From positions 1 through 11,627 of the forward strand of contig JAJRSX010000067.1 of the NCBI GenBank assembly GCA_024278555.1: a DNA stretch of 11,627 nucleotides, read 5' to 3'. Shown piece by piece: positions 1 through 8,599 of the stretch. This DNA comes from a bacterium. Its GTDB lineage: Bacteria; CG2-30-53-67; CG2-30-70-394. Every line of letters begins with the position of its first letter. The stretch's first letter is position 1. Below the pieces are notes generated by a model. It was given only the letters and a program-made list of their open reading frames with translations. It was not told the DNA's origin and made no database searches. A program made the position numbers and the translations under genes.

Positions 1-762
1 CCCCTCGGCGAGGCGCAGGTAGACCTCGGTCTTGCCCGAGCCGGTCACCCCGTGCAGCAGCGCCGGCCGCGGCGCCGCCTCGCCGAGGGCCCCGCGCAGC
101 TCGGTGAGGCACCGCTCCTGCTCCGGGGTGAGGGTCGGCCGAACCGCCGCCGCATCCGGCCCCACCGCCGGTTCCGCCTCCACGGCGCGGGAATCGAATC
201 GAATCGCGCCGTCGGCCGCCATCGCCCGGAGGGTGGCGCGGGTGGTGGCCAGCCGCGCCACCGCCTCAGCCACCGCCATCGGCCCGGCCGCGGTGAGCGC
301 CTCCCACACCGCCCGCCGGCGTGGGGTGAGTTGGTCCGCATCGATTGCCACCGCCTCCACCCACTGGCGACTCGCCCCCCCCTCCCCCGCCGCCGCCGGC
401 GGCTGCGCCGCCTTCAGGAGGTCACCGAGGGGGGCGTGGTAGTAGGCGGCCCCCCAGCGACAGAGGGCGAAGACCGGCGCGACCACCGACCGCTCCGCCG
501 GCGCCAGCGCCTCGATGGGGCGCAGGCGGCCGGCCGGTACCGCGCTCTCGTCACGCAGCCTTGAGACGTAGCCGATCACCGTGCGGCGGCGGAAGGGGAC
601 GATGACCGCGGTGCCCGCGGTGAGCCTGCCGACCAGGGGCTCGGGAACCGCGTAGTCAAAGGCCTGATCGATGGTCGACGGGATCACCACCTGCGCCACC
701 CCGCCGGCGACCGGCGTGGCGGAAGCAAAGAGGTCTGGCGTTGAAGGGGGCAGGCGGTGCAT
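1..762 (-). CDS. priA: Primosomal replication restart helicase PriA (N-terminal part, runs off the left edge)
   Basis: PriA is the 3'-to-5' DNA helicase that recognises stalled or collapsed forks and reloads the DnaB helicase. The 254 visible codons cover the N-terminal 3'-DNA-end binding domain (about residues 22-120, with FDYAVPEPL near 33-41 and a VPFRRRTVIGYV stretch), a winged-helix-like linker, and the start of the helicase core. The core begins with an LTPEQ stretch and reaches a clear Walker A motif GVTGSGKTEVY, whose lysine is residue 244. The E. coli Walker lysine is near 230, so this start gives an N-terminal extension of roughly a dozen residues. The ATG at 762-760 is preceded by AGGAAA about nine bases upstream; GTG codons around residues 22-26 are possible alternatives. 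The frame is open throughout and the remaining two thirds of the protein lie outside the window. It is divergent from aroF. Confidence 0.93.
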   Translation of the reverse strand, partial: MHRLPPSTPDLFASATPVAGGVAQVVIPSTIDQAFDYAVPEPLVGRLTAGTAVIVPFRRRTVIGYVSRLRDESAVPAGRLRPIEALAPAERSVVAPVFALCRWGAAYYHAPLGDLLKAAQPPAAAGEGGASRQWVEAVAIDADQLTPRRRAVWEALTAAGPMAVAEAVARLATTRATLRAMAADGAIRFDSRAVEAEPAVGPDAAAVRPTLTPEQERCLTELRGALGEAAPRPALLHGVTGSGKTEVYLRLAEG

Positions 763-941
763 AACCGCCCGTTTCCTATCCCTCTCGGAGGAGCGGGGCA
801 AGGGGAGGAGGCCCCTCCCAGCCGAGTGAAGATGCCGATAGCCGCTACCCGAGACACGAATATCGCCGGCCGCAGGCCGCTCCCCTTCCCCACCCCTCCC
901 CCTCCACCCCCCACGAGCGAAACGAGCCCCAGGAGAGACCC
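763..941. other. Divergent intergenic region between priA and aroF
   Basis: These 179 bases must carry the start signals of both divergent genes. I see no convincing sigma70 hexamers, riboswitch or coding sequence. Two short GC-rich inverted repeats are present: GGGAGG/CCTCCC near 800-817 and CGGCC/GGCCG near 868-880. The stretch before aroF is C-rich (about 885-912). The rightward open frame that crosses this gap has a low-complexity proline-rich product and is rejected. Confidence 0.5.
931..935 (+). promoter_or_regulatory. Shine-Dalgarno sequence of aroF
   Basis: AGGAG sits six bases before the ATG at 942. It is one of the few textbook ribosome binding sites in this window and fixes the aroF start. 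Confidence 0.8.
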
Positions 942-1973
942 ATGATCATCGTCATGCGCGCCGGCGCCAACGAGGAGCAGCTCCAGCACGTCCTCAACCA
1001 GATCGAGGAGCGCGGCTACACCCCGCACCTCATGCGCGGCGTCGAGCGCAACGTCATCGGCGCCATCGGCGACCAGCGCGACAAGATGTCGCTGCAGGAG
1101 CTGGAGGTCCTCCCCGGGGTCGAGTCGGTGATGCCGATCCTTCAGCCGTACAAGCTCGCCAGCCTGGAGGCAAAGCCGGAGCCGAGCCTGATCCCGGTGA
1201 CCGAGAAGGTGGTGGTGGGGGGCGACGAGATCATCGTCTTCGCCGGGCCGTGCTCGGTGGAGAGCCCGGAGCAGATGCGCGAGGTGGGCCGGGCGGTGCG
1301 AAGCGCCGGCGCCCAGGTCCTGCGCGGCGGCGCCTTCAAGCCGCGCTCGTCGCCGTACAGCTTCCAGGGGCTCGCCGAGGAGGGGCTGAAGATCATGCGC
1401 GAGGTGGCGGACGAGGTGGGGATGCCGATGGTCACCGAGGTGATGAACCCGCGGGAGATCGACCTGGTGGCGCGCTACACCGACATCCTCCAGATCGGCA
1501 CCCGCAACGTGCAGAACTTCTCCCTCCTCAAGGAGGTGGGCCAGACCCGCCTGCCGGTCTTCCTGAAGCGCGGCCTGGCGACGACGATCAAGGAGTTCCT
1601 CATGTCGGCGGAGTACATCCTCGCCGGCGGCAACCAGCAGGTGATGCTGTGCGAGCGCGGCATCCGGACCTTTGAGACCGCCACCCGCAACACCCTCGAC
1701 CTCGCCGCGGTGCCGGTGTTGAAGGAGCGCACCCACCTGCCGGTGGTCGTCGACCCCTCCCACGGCACCGGCTACTGGCAGTACGTCGCGCCGATGGCCA
1801 AGGCGGCGGTGGCCGCCGGCGCCGACGGCCTGATGATCGAGGTCCACAACGACCCCGAGCACGCCCTCTCCGACGGCCCCCAGTCCCTCAAGCCGTCGCG
1901 CTTCGCGACGTTGATGGACGAGCTCCGCGCCCTGGCCAAGGTGTGCGGCCGGCGGATGGGGGCGGCGGCGTAG
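942..1973 (+). CDS. aroF: 3-deoxy-7-phosphoheptulonate (DAHP) synthase, type I-beta
   Basis: Condenses phosphoenolpyruvate with erythrose 4-phosphate to DAHP, the first step of the shikimate pathway to aromatic amino acids; cytosolic. The 343-residue protein has two parts. Residues 1-70 ([14 protein letters not shown] and following) are the ferredoxin-like regulatory domain seen in the Thermotoga maritima enzyme, and about 85-340 form the TIM barrel. Visible motifs are AGPCSVES (101-108), [11 protein letters not shown] (133-143), QIGTRN (184-189), LKRG (208-211), DPSHGTG (271-277) and IEVHNDP (299-305). The predicted metal ligands Cys104, His274, Glu300 and Asp311 are each offset by two from the T. 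maritima set (102, 272, 298, 309), so the enzyme looks complete and active. Feedback inhibition through the N-terminal domain is known in this family; the effector here cannot be read from sequence. It stands alone, with no other shikimate gene nearby. Confidence 0.96.
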   Translation: MIIVMRAGANEEQLQHVLNQIEERGYTPHLMRGVERNVIGAIGDQRDKMSLQELEVLPGVESVMPILQPYKLASLEAKPEPSLIPVTEKVVVGGDEIIVFAGPCSVESPEQMREVGRAVRSAGAQVLRGGAFKPRSSPYSFQGLAEEGLKIMREVADEVGMPMVTEVMNPREIDLVARYTDILQIGTRNVQNFSLLKEVGQTRLPVFLKRGLATTIKEFLMSAEYILAGGNQQVMLCERGIRTFETATRNTLDLAAVPVLKERTHLPVVVDPSHGTGYWQYVAPMAKAAVAAGADGLMIEVHNDPEHALSDGPQSLKPSRFATLMDELRALAKVCGRRMGAAA

Positions 1974-1985
1974 GCGACACACCGT

Positions 1986-2022
1986 TTCACCACGGGGGAC
2001 ACGGGGGGACTTGGGGGCAGGG
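1986..2022 (+). repeat. G-run tract and degenerate ACCACGGRGGACACGG repeat after aroF
   Basis: Twenty bases after the aroF stop, four guanine runs (1994-1998, 2003-2008, 2013-2017, 2020-2022) are separated by 2-4 bases, which fits the formal G-quadruplex pattern on the + strand. The same stretch, starting CACCACGGGGGACACGG, looks like a worn copy of the ACCACGAAGGACACGAAG family seen again near 11342 and, inverted, near 11547. Confidence 0.5.
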
Positions 2023-2150
2023 CGGCCGTGAGGCGTACCGGGACCACATCGCAACAGCAGCCTTCGGGCAAGTAGCTAAAGAGCGGCCTGCCACACACGC
2101 AAAGCGGTCCGCCTCCCGGCCCCAAAATCCACCTCTCACCCCCGCTTGTA

Positions 2151-2271
2151 GGTGGTGCCAGGTGCGTCAGATTTGGCTTGCGGGCCGGGCCGGAGACCGG
2201 AGGCGTACTCGTCGTACGGTGAGGATCTCCGGCCCGGCCCGCAAGCCGAAGATGGCGTGCATGGCACCGCC
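2151..2271. repeat. 121-bp near-perfect palindrome in the convergent gap (REP/MITE-like or bidirectional terminator)
   Basis: All segments share a centre at base 2211. The core arms 2175-2196 and 2226-2247 are an exact 22-bp inverted repeat, starting GGCTTGCGGG on the left. Inside are a symmetrical 7+7 internal loop, a 5-bp stem CGTAC/GTACG (2204-2208 and 2214-2218) and a 5-base loop. Outside, 2151-2174 pairs with 2248-2271 with only three true mismatches; five further positions are G-U pairs if the + strand is transcribed. The right end is one base from the stop codon of the leftward exporter gene. There is no T-tract on either side, so a classical intrinsic terminator is not shown; a dispersed repeat serving as a transcription barrier is equally possible. 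Confidence 0.85.
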
Positions 2272-2272
2272 G

Positions 2273-5035
2273 TCACTGGAAGAGGAACTTCAGGTTGCCC
2301 GCCGCCACGAAGATATTGGCAAGGATCTGGCTGATGTCCTTGGCGATGGAGAGGCCGCCCACGGTGATCGGCTCCTCGGGCACCAGGAGGGTGTCGCCGC
2401 GCTCCACCGGCAGGCCGGCGAAGCGGCCCGACGACCAGCGGTGCTCGCCCGGGCTCCACCACCAGCGGAAGTCTCGGTGCTGGGCGCGGGAGATCACCGT
2501 GCCGTCGGCGCGCACCAGGTAGAGGTGTTTCTTGTCGGCGTCCTCGCGCAGGCCGCCGGTGCGGGCAAGGTAATAGGAGACCGGCTTGTCCACCTCGTAG
2601 AGGAGGGCGGTCGGGTTGTAGACCCGGCCGAGGACGGTCACCGAAGAGGGGATGGGCGGCATCGTGATCGTATCTCCCTCCTCCAACTCCAGGTCGTACG
2701 GCGAGCCACGAAGCTCCTCCAGGGGGAGGATCCGCACCACCATCCGCCCCTTCACCTGGGTGGCACGAAGCCGCTCGAGGAGCTTCTGTTTATCTTGCAT
2801 CGCCTGCTGCAGAGCGGCTGCGGTCCCCGACTGGAGGGTCTGCTTCGCCACCTCGGCCGACTGGCGCAGGAGCTCCTGCTCCTGCTCCTGGATGAAGCTG
2901 TTGAGCCGCTCCTCCTGGATCTCACGCACCGAGTCGCGGGTAAAGACCGCCCCCTTGAGGAAGGCGCGCGGGGTGAAGCCGCCGGCGCGCTCCAGGACCT
3001 CGGAGATGCGTTCGCCGCGGCGGAAGGTGTAGGTCCCGGGGAAGCGCACCTCCCCCTCCACGTGGACCACCCGCGCCGCCGACCAGTCGGGGACGGCGCG
3101 GATGAAGAGCTGGTCGTTGGGCGCCAACGGCTGGTCGTGGTCGCCGCGGCCGGCGAGGGCGTCGGCGACATTGAAGTAGATCCGCTCGGTGGTGGTCTCG
3201 CTGCCGGCCACGTGCAGGCGGGTGAGCTCCCCCTCACCAAGATAGGCGGCGCGGGTGAGGTTGCCCGCCTGGTAGATGAGGTCGCGGATCCGCATCCCCG
3301 GGAGGAAGGGGTAGCGGCCCGGCTCGGCCACCTCACCACGCACCTCCACAAAGTCGCGGCGCGCCAGCTCCTTCTCCGAGTAGAGGCGGATGGTGTCCTG
3401 GTCGAGGAGGACGATGTCATCCTGCTTGCGTCCCGCCAGGAGACGTTCCGGCGAGAAGGAGATGACGCTCTCTTTCAGGGTCTCCGGGTCGACCCGGCGG
3501 ACCTCGGCGTAGTCGAGAAAGCAGTGGGGGAGGAGCTGATCCCGCGACTGGAGCAGATCGGAGATCCGCATGCCCGCGTGCCACGGATAGCGGCCGGGCT
3601 GCTTCACCTCCCCGGTGAGCTCCACCCGCCCCTCCACCGCCGGGTAGATGGCGCGCACGGTGACCAGGTCGCCGCTCTGGAGGGGGTGCCCGCCGGCCAC
3701 CGCCGCCTCCCACGAGACCTCCTCGACCACCCGCCTGAGGCGCCCCTCCACCCGCTCGATCGAGACCTCCCGCGGGTCCGCGTGGGCGGTGAGACCACCG
3801 GAAAAGGCGAGGGCCTCCTTGAGTGACTCGCCACCGGCGAGCTCGTAGATCGCCGGCCGCTTCACCTGACCGGTGACCCCGACGGTGGGGCCGATCACCG
3901 GCACGAAGAGGGTGTCGCCCTGGCGCAGGCGCAGGTCGCCCGAGCGATCGCCGGTCATGAGGAAGGTGTAGAGGTCGATCTTCTCCGGCGCCCCCTCCAG
4001 GTGGCGCAGGGTGATCGACCGCAGGCTCCCCTGACGGGTCGGCCCCCCCGCCGCGAAGAGGGCGTCGAAGGCGGTCCCGAGACCGGTCACCTCGTAGCTA
4101 CCGGGATGGGCCACCTCGCCGACGACGTAGACCTGGACCGTGCGCAGGTGTTTGAGGGTCACCGAGAGGTGGAAGCGGGAGTACTGGCGGGCGAGGGCGG
4201 CATGGATACGCTCCCGCGCCTGAGCGAGGGTGAGGCCGGCGAGGGAGACCACCCCGACCTTGGGAATGTGGATGCTGCCGTCCGGCTCGACCGGGACGGC
4301 GTAGTCCGCGTCGACCTGTCCCCAAAGAAAAAGCTCGAGGAGGTCACCGGGTCCCACCGCGTAGTCCGGTCCGGCCGCCACCTGCCCCGCCAGCCCGAGC
4401 CCCCCCGCGCCTTCGGCGAAGAGGTCGTAGCCGAACTGGGTGAGCTCACGTCCCCCTCCCGGGGCGACCTCCTCCTCGGCGAAGCGGCGCTCCACCGCCG
4501 AACGCACCTCCTCCTTCGCCACCGGGGTGAACACCACGACCGGCGATTTCGCCACCTCCTGCTGGAGTGCGTCCAACCCCACCACGCGGAACTGGTATGC
4601 CTCTCCGTTCTCGAGATGGGTCACCCGGTACCCCTTTTGGCTTCCTACCTCCACCTGCTGGTCGAGGGGGCCGGGCTCTAGACCGTAGAGGAGGAGATAG
4701 CTGCGGACCTCCGGAACCATCGACTCCCCATTCTCGAAAGAGAGGCGCCGGGTCGGCTTCGGATGCCACGCAAGGCGCACCTCGCCGTCACCTACCACCC
4801 CCTCGATGAGGAGCTCCACCTCGGGCTCGGGCGACCTCTCTTGCCGGCCCAAAACGGCCGCCCCCGGAACAGCCCCGGCGGCCGATGGGGGTGCACCCCG
4901 CAGGGCGTTGCCTGTCACGCCGGCCGGCCTGGAGAGTGTGCGGCCCGCCTGGGCGCCCAAGAGCGGATAGGTGACCGGGGCGGATGCCCCGAGGCAGAGG
5001 CAGGCGAGAGCCAAAAGGGGAAGGTTACGGAGCAT
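2273..5035 (-). CDS. Wza-like polysaccharide export protein with FN3-like, Poly_export and six SLBB domains
   Basis: Likely an outer-membrane or periplasmic channel component for capsule or exopolysaccharide export. From the ATG at 5035 it has 920 residues. Residues 1-20 (MLRNLPLLALACLCLGASA) form a Sec signal peptide. A fibronectin-III-like domain spans about 72-172 and a Poly_export domain about 223-300 (YAVGPGDLLELFLWGQ). Six SLBB domains start near 302, 387, 471, 563, 658 and 798, each opening with a G-x-V-x-x-P signature: GEVAHPGSY, GQVKRPAIY, GEVKQPGRY, GEVAEPGRY, GEVRFPGTY, GRVYNPTALLY. A Glu/Gln-rich predicted coiled coil (about 702-760) splits repeats five and six, and a hydrophobic helix ends the protein. 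E. coli Wza is about 380 residues, so this is a long variant. No canonical lipobox is seen. None of the candidate starts, including an upstream in-frame ATG at 5080 and a TTG at 5155, has a Shine-Dalgarno; 5035 was chosen for the signal peptide. No Wzc, polymerase or glycosyltransferase gene is adjacent. Confidence 0.9.
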   Translation of the reverse strand: MLRNLPLLALACLCLGASAPVTYPLLGAQAGRTLSRPAGVTGNALRGAPPSAAGAVPGAAVLGRQERSPEPEVELLIEGVVGDGEVRLAWHPKPTRRLSFENGESMVPEVRSYLLLYGLEPGPLDQQVEVGSQKGYRVTHLENGEAYQFRVVGLDALQQEVAKSPVVVFTPVAKEEVRSAVERRFAEEEVAPGGGRELTQFGYDLFAEGAGGLGLAGQVAAGPDYAVGPGDLLELFLWGQVDADYAVPVEPDGSIHIPKVGVVSLAGLTLAQARERIHAALARQYSRFHLSVTLKHLRTVQVYVVGEVAHPGSYEVTGLGTAFDALFAAGGPTRQGSLRSITLRHLEGAPEKIDLYTFLMTGDRSGDLRLRQGDTLFVPVIGPTVGVTGQVKRPAIYELAGGESLKEALAFSGGLTAHADPREVSIERVEGRLRRVVEEVSWEAAVAGGHPLQSGDLVTVRAIYPAVEGRVELTGEVKQPGRYPWHAGMRISDLLQSRDQLLPHCFLDYAEVRRVDPETLKESVISFSPERLLAGRKQDDIVLLDQDTIRLYSEKELARRDFVEVRGEVAEPGRYPFLPGMRIRDLIYQAGNLTRAAYLGEGELTRLHVAGSETTTERIYFNVADALAGRGDHDQPLAPNDQLFIRAVPDWSAARVVHVEGEVRFPGTYTFRRGERISEVLERAGGFTPRAFLKGAVFTRDSVREIQEERLNSFIQEQEQELLRQSAEVAKQTLQSGTAAALQQAMQDKQKLLERLRATQVKGRMVVRILPLEELRGSPYDLELEEGDTITMPPIPSSVTVLGRVYNPTALLYEVDKPVSYYLARTGGLREDADKKHLYLVRADGTVISRAQHRDFRWWWSPGEHRWSSGRFAGLPVERGDTLLVPEEPITVGGLSIAKDISQILANIFVAAGNLKFLFQ

Positions 5036-5221
5036 GGGCGTCGTCAACGGTGGCAGTAGCAATGGTGGGCGGGCGAACATAGAGGCCGCAGACGGCGAGA
5101 TCAACCGGGCTCCGGGCCGCTGTGCGGCCCGCAGCAGGGGGGCACTCCGAGGCAACAGCGGCGCGGGCGATCTGACCGGGCGGCTGCGGCACCTGGCAGG
5201 AGATCCGCGGCGCGGCGCCTC
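5036..5221 (-). other. Gap between rseC and the exporter gene
   Basis: These 186 bases separate the rseC stop from the exporter start. They contain one strong hairpin (5113-5131) and no other gene. The gap is long enough for the exporter to have its own promoter, but no clear -35/-10 pair is visible on the minus strand. Confidence 0.45.
5113..5131 (-). terminator. Perfect 8-bp GC hairpin downstream of rseC (possible terminator or attenuator)
   Basis: CGGGCCGC and GCGGCCCG flank a three-base loop, about 90 bases after the rseC stop on the minus strand. No U-run follows in the leftward direction, so intrinsic termination is uncertain; it may simply be a stable leader structure of the exporter mRNA. 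Confidence 0.35.
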
Positions 5222-5644
5222 TCACACCAGCCGCACCATCTGCGGCCGGTACGCCTCGGCGGCGGCACGGGAGCGAAAACGGAGGTAGACCGCCAGGCCG
5301 CCGGCGGCGAGGCCGGCGAAGGCGGCGAGGATCGCGGCACCATCGCCGGCGTTCAGCCGTGCCGCCACACCGTACCCGGCAAAGAAGGTCACCAGGGGCA
5401 GGAGGTAGAACCACAGGGCCCCCTTGAGGACCTGGCGCTCCTCGATGGCGAGGACCACCCGCTGGCCCGGCCGGGCGTCGAGGCGGTTGGTCACCTCGAC
5501 CTCCATCTCGCCCTCATCCACCCCGAGGGGGTTGCAGGTACCGCGGCTGGCGCAGCTCCCGCAGGCGCCGCTGCGAGCGATCCGCACCCGGGCCACCCCA
5601 CCGGCCACCGAGACCACCACCCCCTCTTCCCGCAGCTCGGCCAC
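5222..5644 (-). CDS. rseC: RseC/MucC family inner-membrane protein (SoxR-reducing-system / sigma-E regulator family)
   Basis: RseC-family proteins modulate sigma-E signalling in enterics and MucC acts in the Pseudomonas muc operon; RseC is also linked to the Rsx system that re-reduces SoxR. The 140-residue product begins MAELREEGVVVSV and has the family cysteine cluster CGSCASRGTC (Cys28, Cys31, Cys37), followed by a small soluble part. Two membrane helices follow, about 73-92 and 102-120. The GTG start at 5644 is supported by GGAGG six bases upstream and by homology beginning right there. The start is one base past the cimA stop, so translation is probably coupled to cimA. No rseA, rseB, sigma-E or rsx gene is adjacent, so the partner is unknown here. 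The length is near the family norm (E. coli about 160). Confidence 0.85.
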   Translation of the reverse strand: MAELREEGVVVSVAGGVARVRIARSGACGSCASRGTCNPLGVDEGEMEVEVTNRLDARPGQRVVLAIEERQVLKGALWFYLLPLVTFFAGYGVAARLNAGDGAAILAAFAGLAAGGLAVYLRFRSRAAAEAYRPQMVRLV

Positions 5645-5645
5645 C

Positions 5646-7286
5646 TCACACCTCCTCGCCGACCGGCTCCTCGTGGCCGACCCCCTCGGTGCGCAGCTTC
5701 TCCTGAGAGAGCAGCTTGTACTCGAAGGCATCCACCAGGGCGGCGAGCGACGCGTCGACGACGTTGGCCGACACCCCCACCGTCCCCCACCGCACCTCGC
5801 CATCGCCGGACTCGACCAGGACCCGCACCCTGGACTCGGTCCCCTTGTCGCTCGCCAGGACCCGCACCTTGTAGTCGAGCAGCACCACCTCGGCGAGGGC
5901 CGGGAAGAAGGTCTCCAGGCCGCGCCGGAGCGCCCGGTCGATGGCGTGCACCGGGCCGTCGCCGGCGGCCACCGTGTGCTCCATCCGCCCATCCACCTCC
6001 AGGCGCACGGTCGCCTCGCTGATCGGCTCGCTGGCGTGGTCGTAGCGCTCGTTGATGGTGCGGAAGGCGAGGATGCGGAAGGGGTCGTGCCAGCGGCCGG
6101 TGAGGCGGCGCACGAGGAGCTCGAAGGAGGCCTCGGCGCCCTCGAACTGGTAGCCGTCCGCCTCCAGCTGCTTGAGGTGGGCGAGGATGCCGGCGACCTC
6201 CTCGGAGGAGGCGTCCAGGTTGATGCCGTACTCCGCCGCCTTGATGTGGATGTTGCCCTTGCCCGCCAGGTCGGAGACCAGGACCCGCTGGTGGTTGCCC
6301 ACCAGGGCCGGATCGATGTGCTCATAGGTGGCGGCGTTGCGCCGCACCGCCGAGACGTGGACGCCGCCCTTGTGGGCAAAGGCGGCGTCGCCCACGTAGG
6401 GCAGGCGCGGGTCCGAGGCCATGTTGGCGAGCTCGGAGACGAAGCCGGAGACTGACTTGAGGTCGGCGAGCTGGGCGTCGGTGACGCAGTCGACACCGAG
6501 CTTCAGCTTCAGGTTCGCGACCACCGAGCAGAGGTTGGCGTTGCCGCACCGCTCGCCGATGCCGTTGATCGTCCCGTGGACCTGGGTGGCGCCGGCGGCC
6601 ACCGCCGCGAGGGTATTGGCCACCGCCAGCTCGGCGTCGTTGTGGGCGTGGATCCCGAGGGGGGCCTCCACGGCGGCGGCCGCCGCCGCGGTCGCCGTAC
6701 GCACCGCGTCCGGCAGGGTGCCGCCGTTGGTGTCGCACAGGACGACCCGCGCCGCGCCGCCGGCCGCCGCCGCCTTGAGGCAGGCGAGGGCGTAGTCGGG
6801 GTTGGCCCGGTAGCCATCGAAAAAGTGCTCGGCGTCGAAGATCACCCGGTCGACCCGGCTCGCCAGGTAGGCAACCGAGTCGGTGATCAGCTCCAGGTTG
6901 TGTTCGAGGTCGATCTTCAGGGCGTCGCGTACGTGCAGGTCCCAGCTCTTCCCGAAGATGGTGATCGTCGACGTCCCGGCGGCGAGCAGGGCCGCCAGGT
7001 TCGGGTCCTCATCCGGCCCCCTCTTGGCGTGGCGCGTCGCCCCGAAGGCGACCACCTTGTCACGGAAGAAGGGGGCGGCGGCGACCTGCTCGAAGAACTC
7101 CACGTCGCGCGGGTTGGCGCCGGGCCAGCCCCCCTCGATGTAGTGGATCCCGAGCCAGTCGAGGCGCTCGGCCACCCGCACCTTGTCCACCACGGAGAAG
7201 GAGACCTGCACCGACTGGGTGCCGTCGCGCAGGGTCGTGTCGTAGATCTCCACCCGGGGGTGGGCAGTCTCATTCGGGGAGCTCAT
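5646..7286 (-). CDS. cimA: (R)-citramalate synthase
   Basis: Condenses acetyl-CoA and pyruvate to (R)-citramalate, which the leucine-pathway enzymes turn into 2-oxobutyrate for threonine-independent isoleucine synthesis. From the ATG at 7286 the protein has 546 residues, close to the usual length of the long CimA subfamily. The HMGL-like TIM barrel begins VEIYDTTLRDGTQ (12-24), with metal ligand Asp21, His213 and His215 in GIHAHNDAE, and NGIGERCGNANL (241-252). GGWPGANP (52-59), IFGKSWD (110-116) and DAEHFFDGY (151-159) are the features that separate CimA from 2-isopropylmalate synthase. A linker with YEHIDPALVGN and a LeuA-type dimer/regulatory domain (about 380-520) complete it; this domain binds isoleucine or leucine in relatives. 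An in-frame GTG five codons upstream is an alternative start. It lies 31 bases after lysC. After GTQ the sequence reads SVQVSFSVVDK, where I recall an acidic residue in many relatives. Confidence 0.95.
   Translation of the reverse strand: MSSPNETAHPRVEIYDTTLRDGTQSVQVSFSVVDKVRVAERLDWLGIHYIEGGWPGANPRDVEFFEQVAAAPFFRDKVVAFGATRHAKRGPDEDPNLAALLAAGTSTITIFGKSWDLHVRDALKIDLEHNLELITDSVAYLASRVDRVIFDAEHFFDGYRANPDYALACLKAAAAGGAARVVLCDTNGGTLPDAVRTATAAAAAAVEAPLGIHAHNDAELAVANTLAAVAAGATQVHGTINGIGERCGNANLCSVVANLKLKLGVDCVTDAQLADLKSVSGFVSELANMASDPRLPYVGDAAFAHKGGVHVSAVRRNAATYEHIDPALVGNHQRVLVSDLAGKGNIHIKAAEYGINLDASSEEVAGILAHLKQLEADGYQFEGAEASFELLVRRLTGRWHDPFRILAFRTINERYDHASEPISEATVRLEVDGRMEHTVAAGDGPVHAIDRALRRGLETFFPALAEVVLLDYKVRVLASDKGTESRVRVLVESGDGEVRWGTVGVSANVVDASLAALVDAFEYKLLSQEKLRTEGVGHEEPVGEEV
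5651..5655 (-). promoter_or_regulatory. Shine-Dalgarno of rseC inside the end of cimA
   Basis: GGAGG overlaps the last sense codons of cimA (Glu-Glu-Val-stop) and lies six bases before the GTG at 5644. It identifies the GTG as the rseC start and implies coupling with cimA. Confidence 0.75.
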
Positions 7287-7317
7287 CGCCCCATGATGCA
7301 CCGGGGGCGACGAGTTC

Positions 7318-8559
<1,242 letters not shown>

Positions 8560-8599
8560 CTAAACTTCTCCCGAAGAGGCGCGAAGGGTAGGTGAGGGG

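Noticed and set aside
757-945. Plus-strand 62-codon frame before aroF
   Set aside because: Proline-rich low complexity, no ribosome binding site, and it ends inside aroF.
684-2054. Long minus-strand open frame of 456 codons opposite aroF
   Set aside because: It is antisense to a complete, motif-rich DAHP synthase. Its His/Leu/Ala/Gly-rich product is the usual shadow in high-GC DNA.
2152-2334. Small frames across the palindrome giving similar GLRPGPQA-like peptides on both strands
   Set aside because: The similarity follows directly from the DNA palindrome; no start signal or conserved protein is seen.
1943-3826. Plus-strand open frame of 627 codons opposite the exporter
   Set aside because: It overlaps the SLBB repeats in antisense and has no recognisable domain. 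It also runs through the large palindrome, so it is a composition shadow.
5036-5155. 40-codon N-terminal extension of the exporter from a TTG at 5155
   Set aside because: A clear signal peptide begins at the ATG at 5035. The extension would precede it, and neither it nor the ATG at 5080 has a ribosome binding site.
5645-6496. Extension of the rseC frame upstream into cimA
   Set aside because: That part is an arginine/serine/threonine-rich shadow of cimA. The GTG at 5644 with GGAGG marks the real start.
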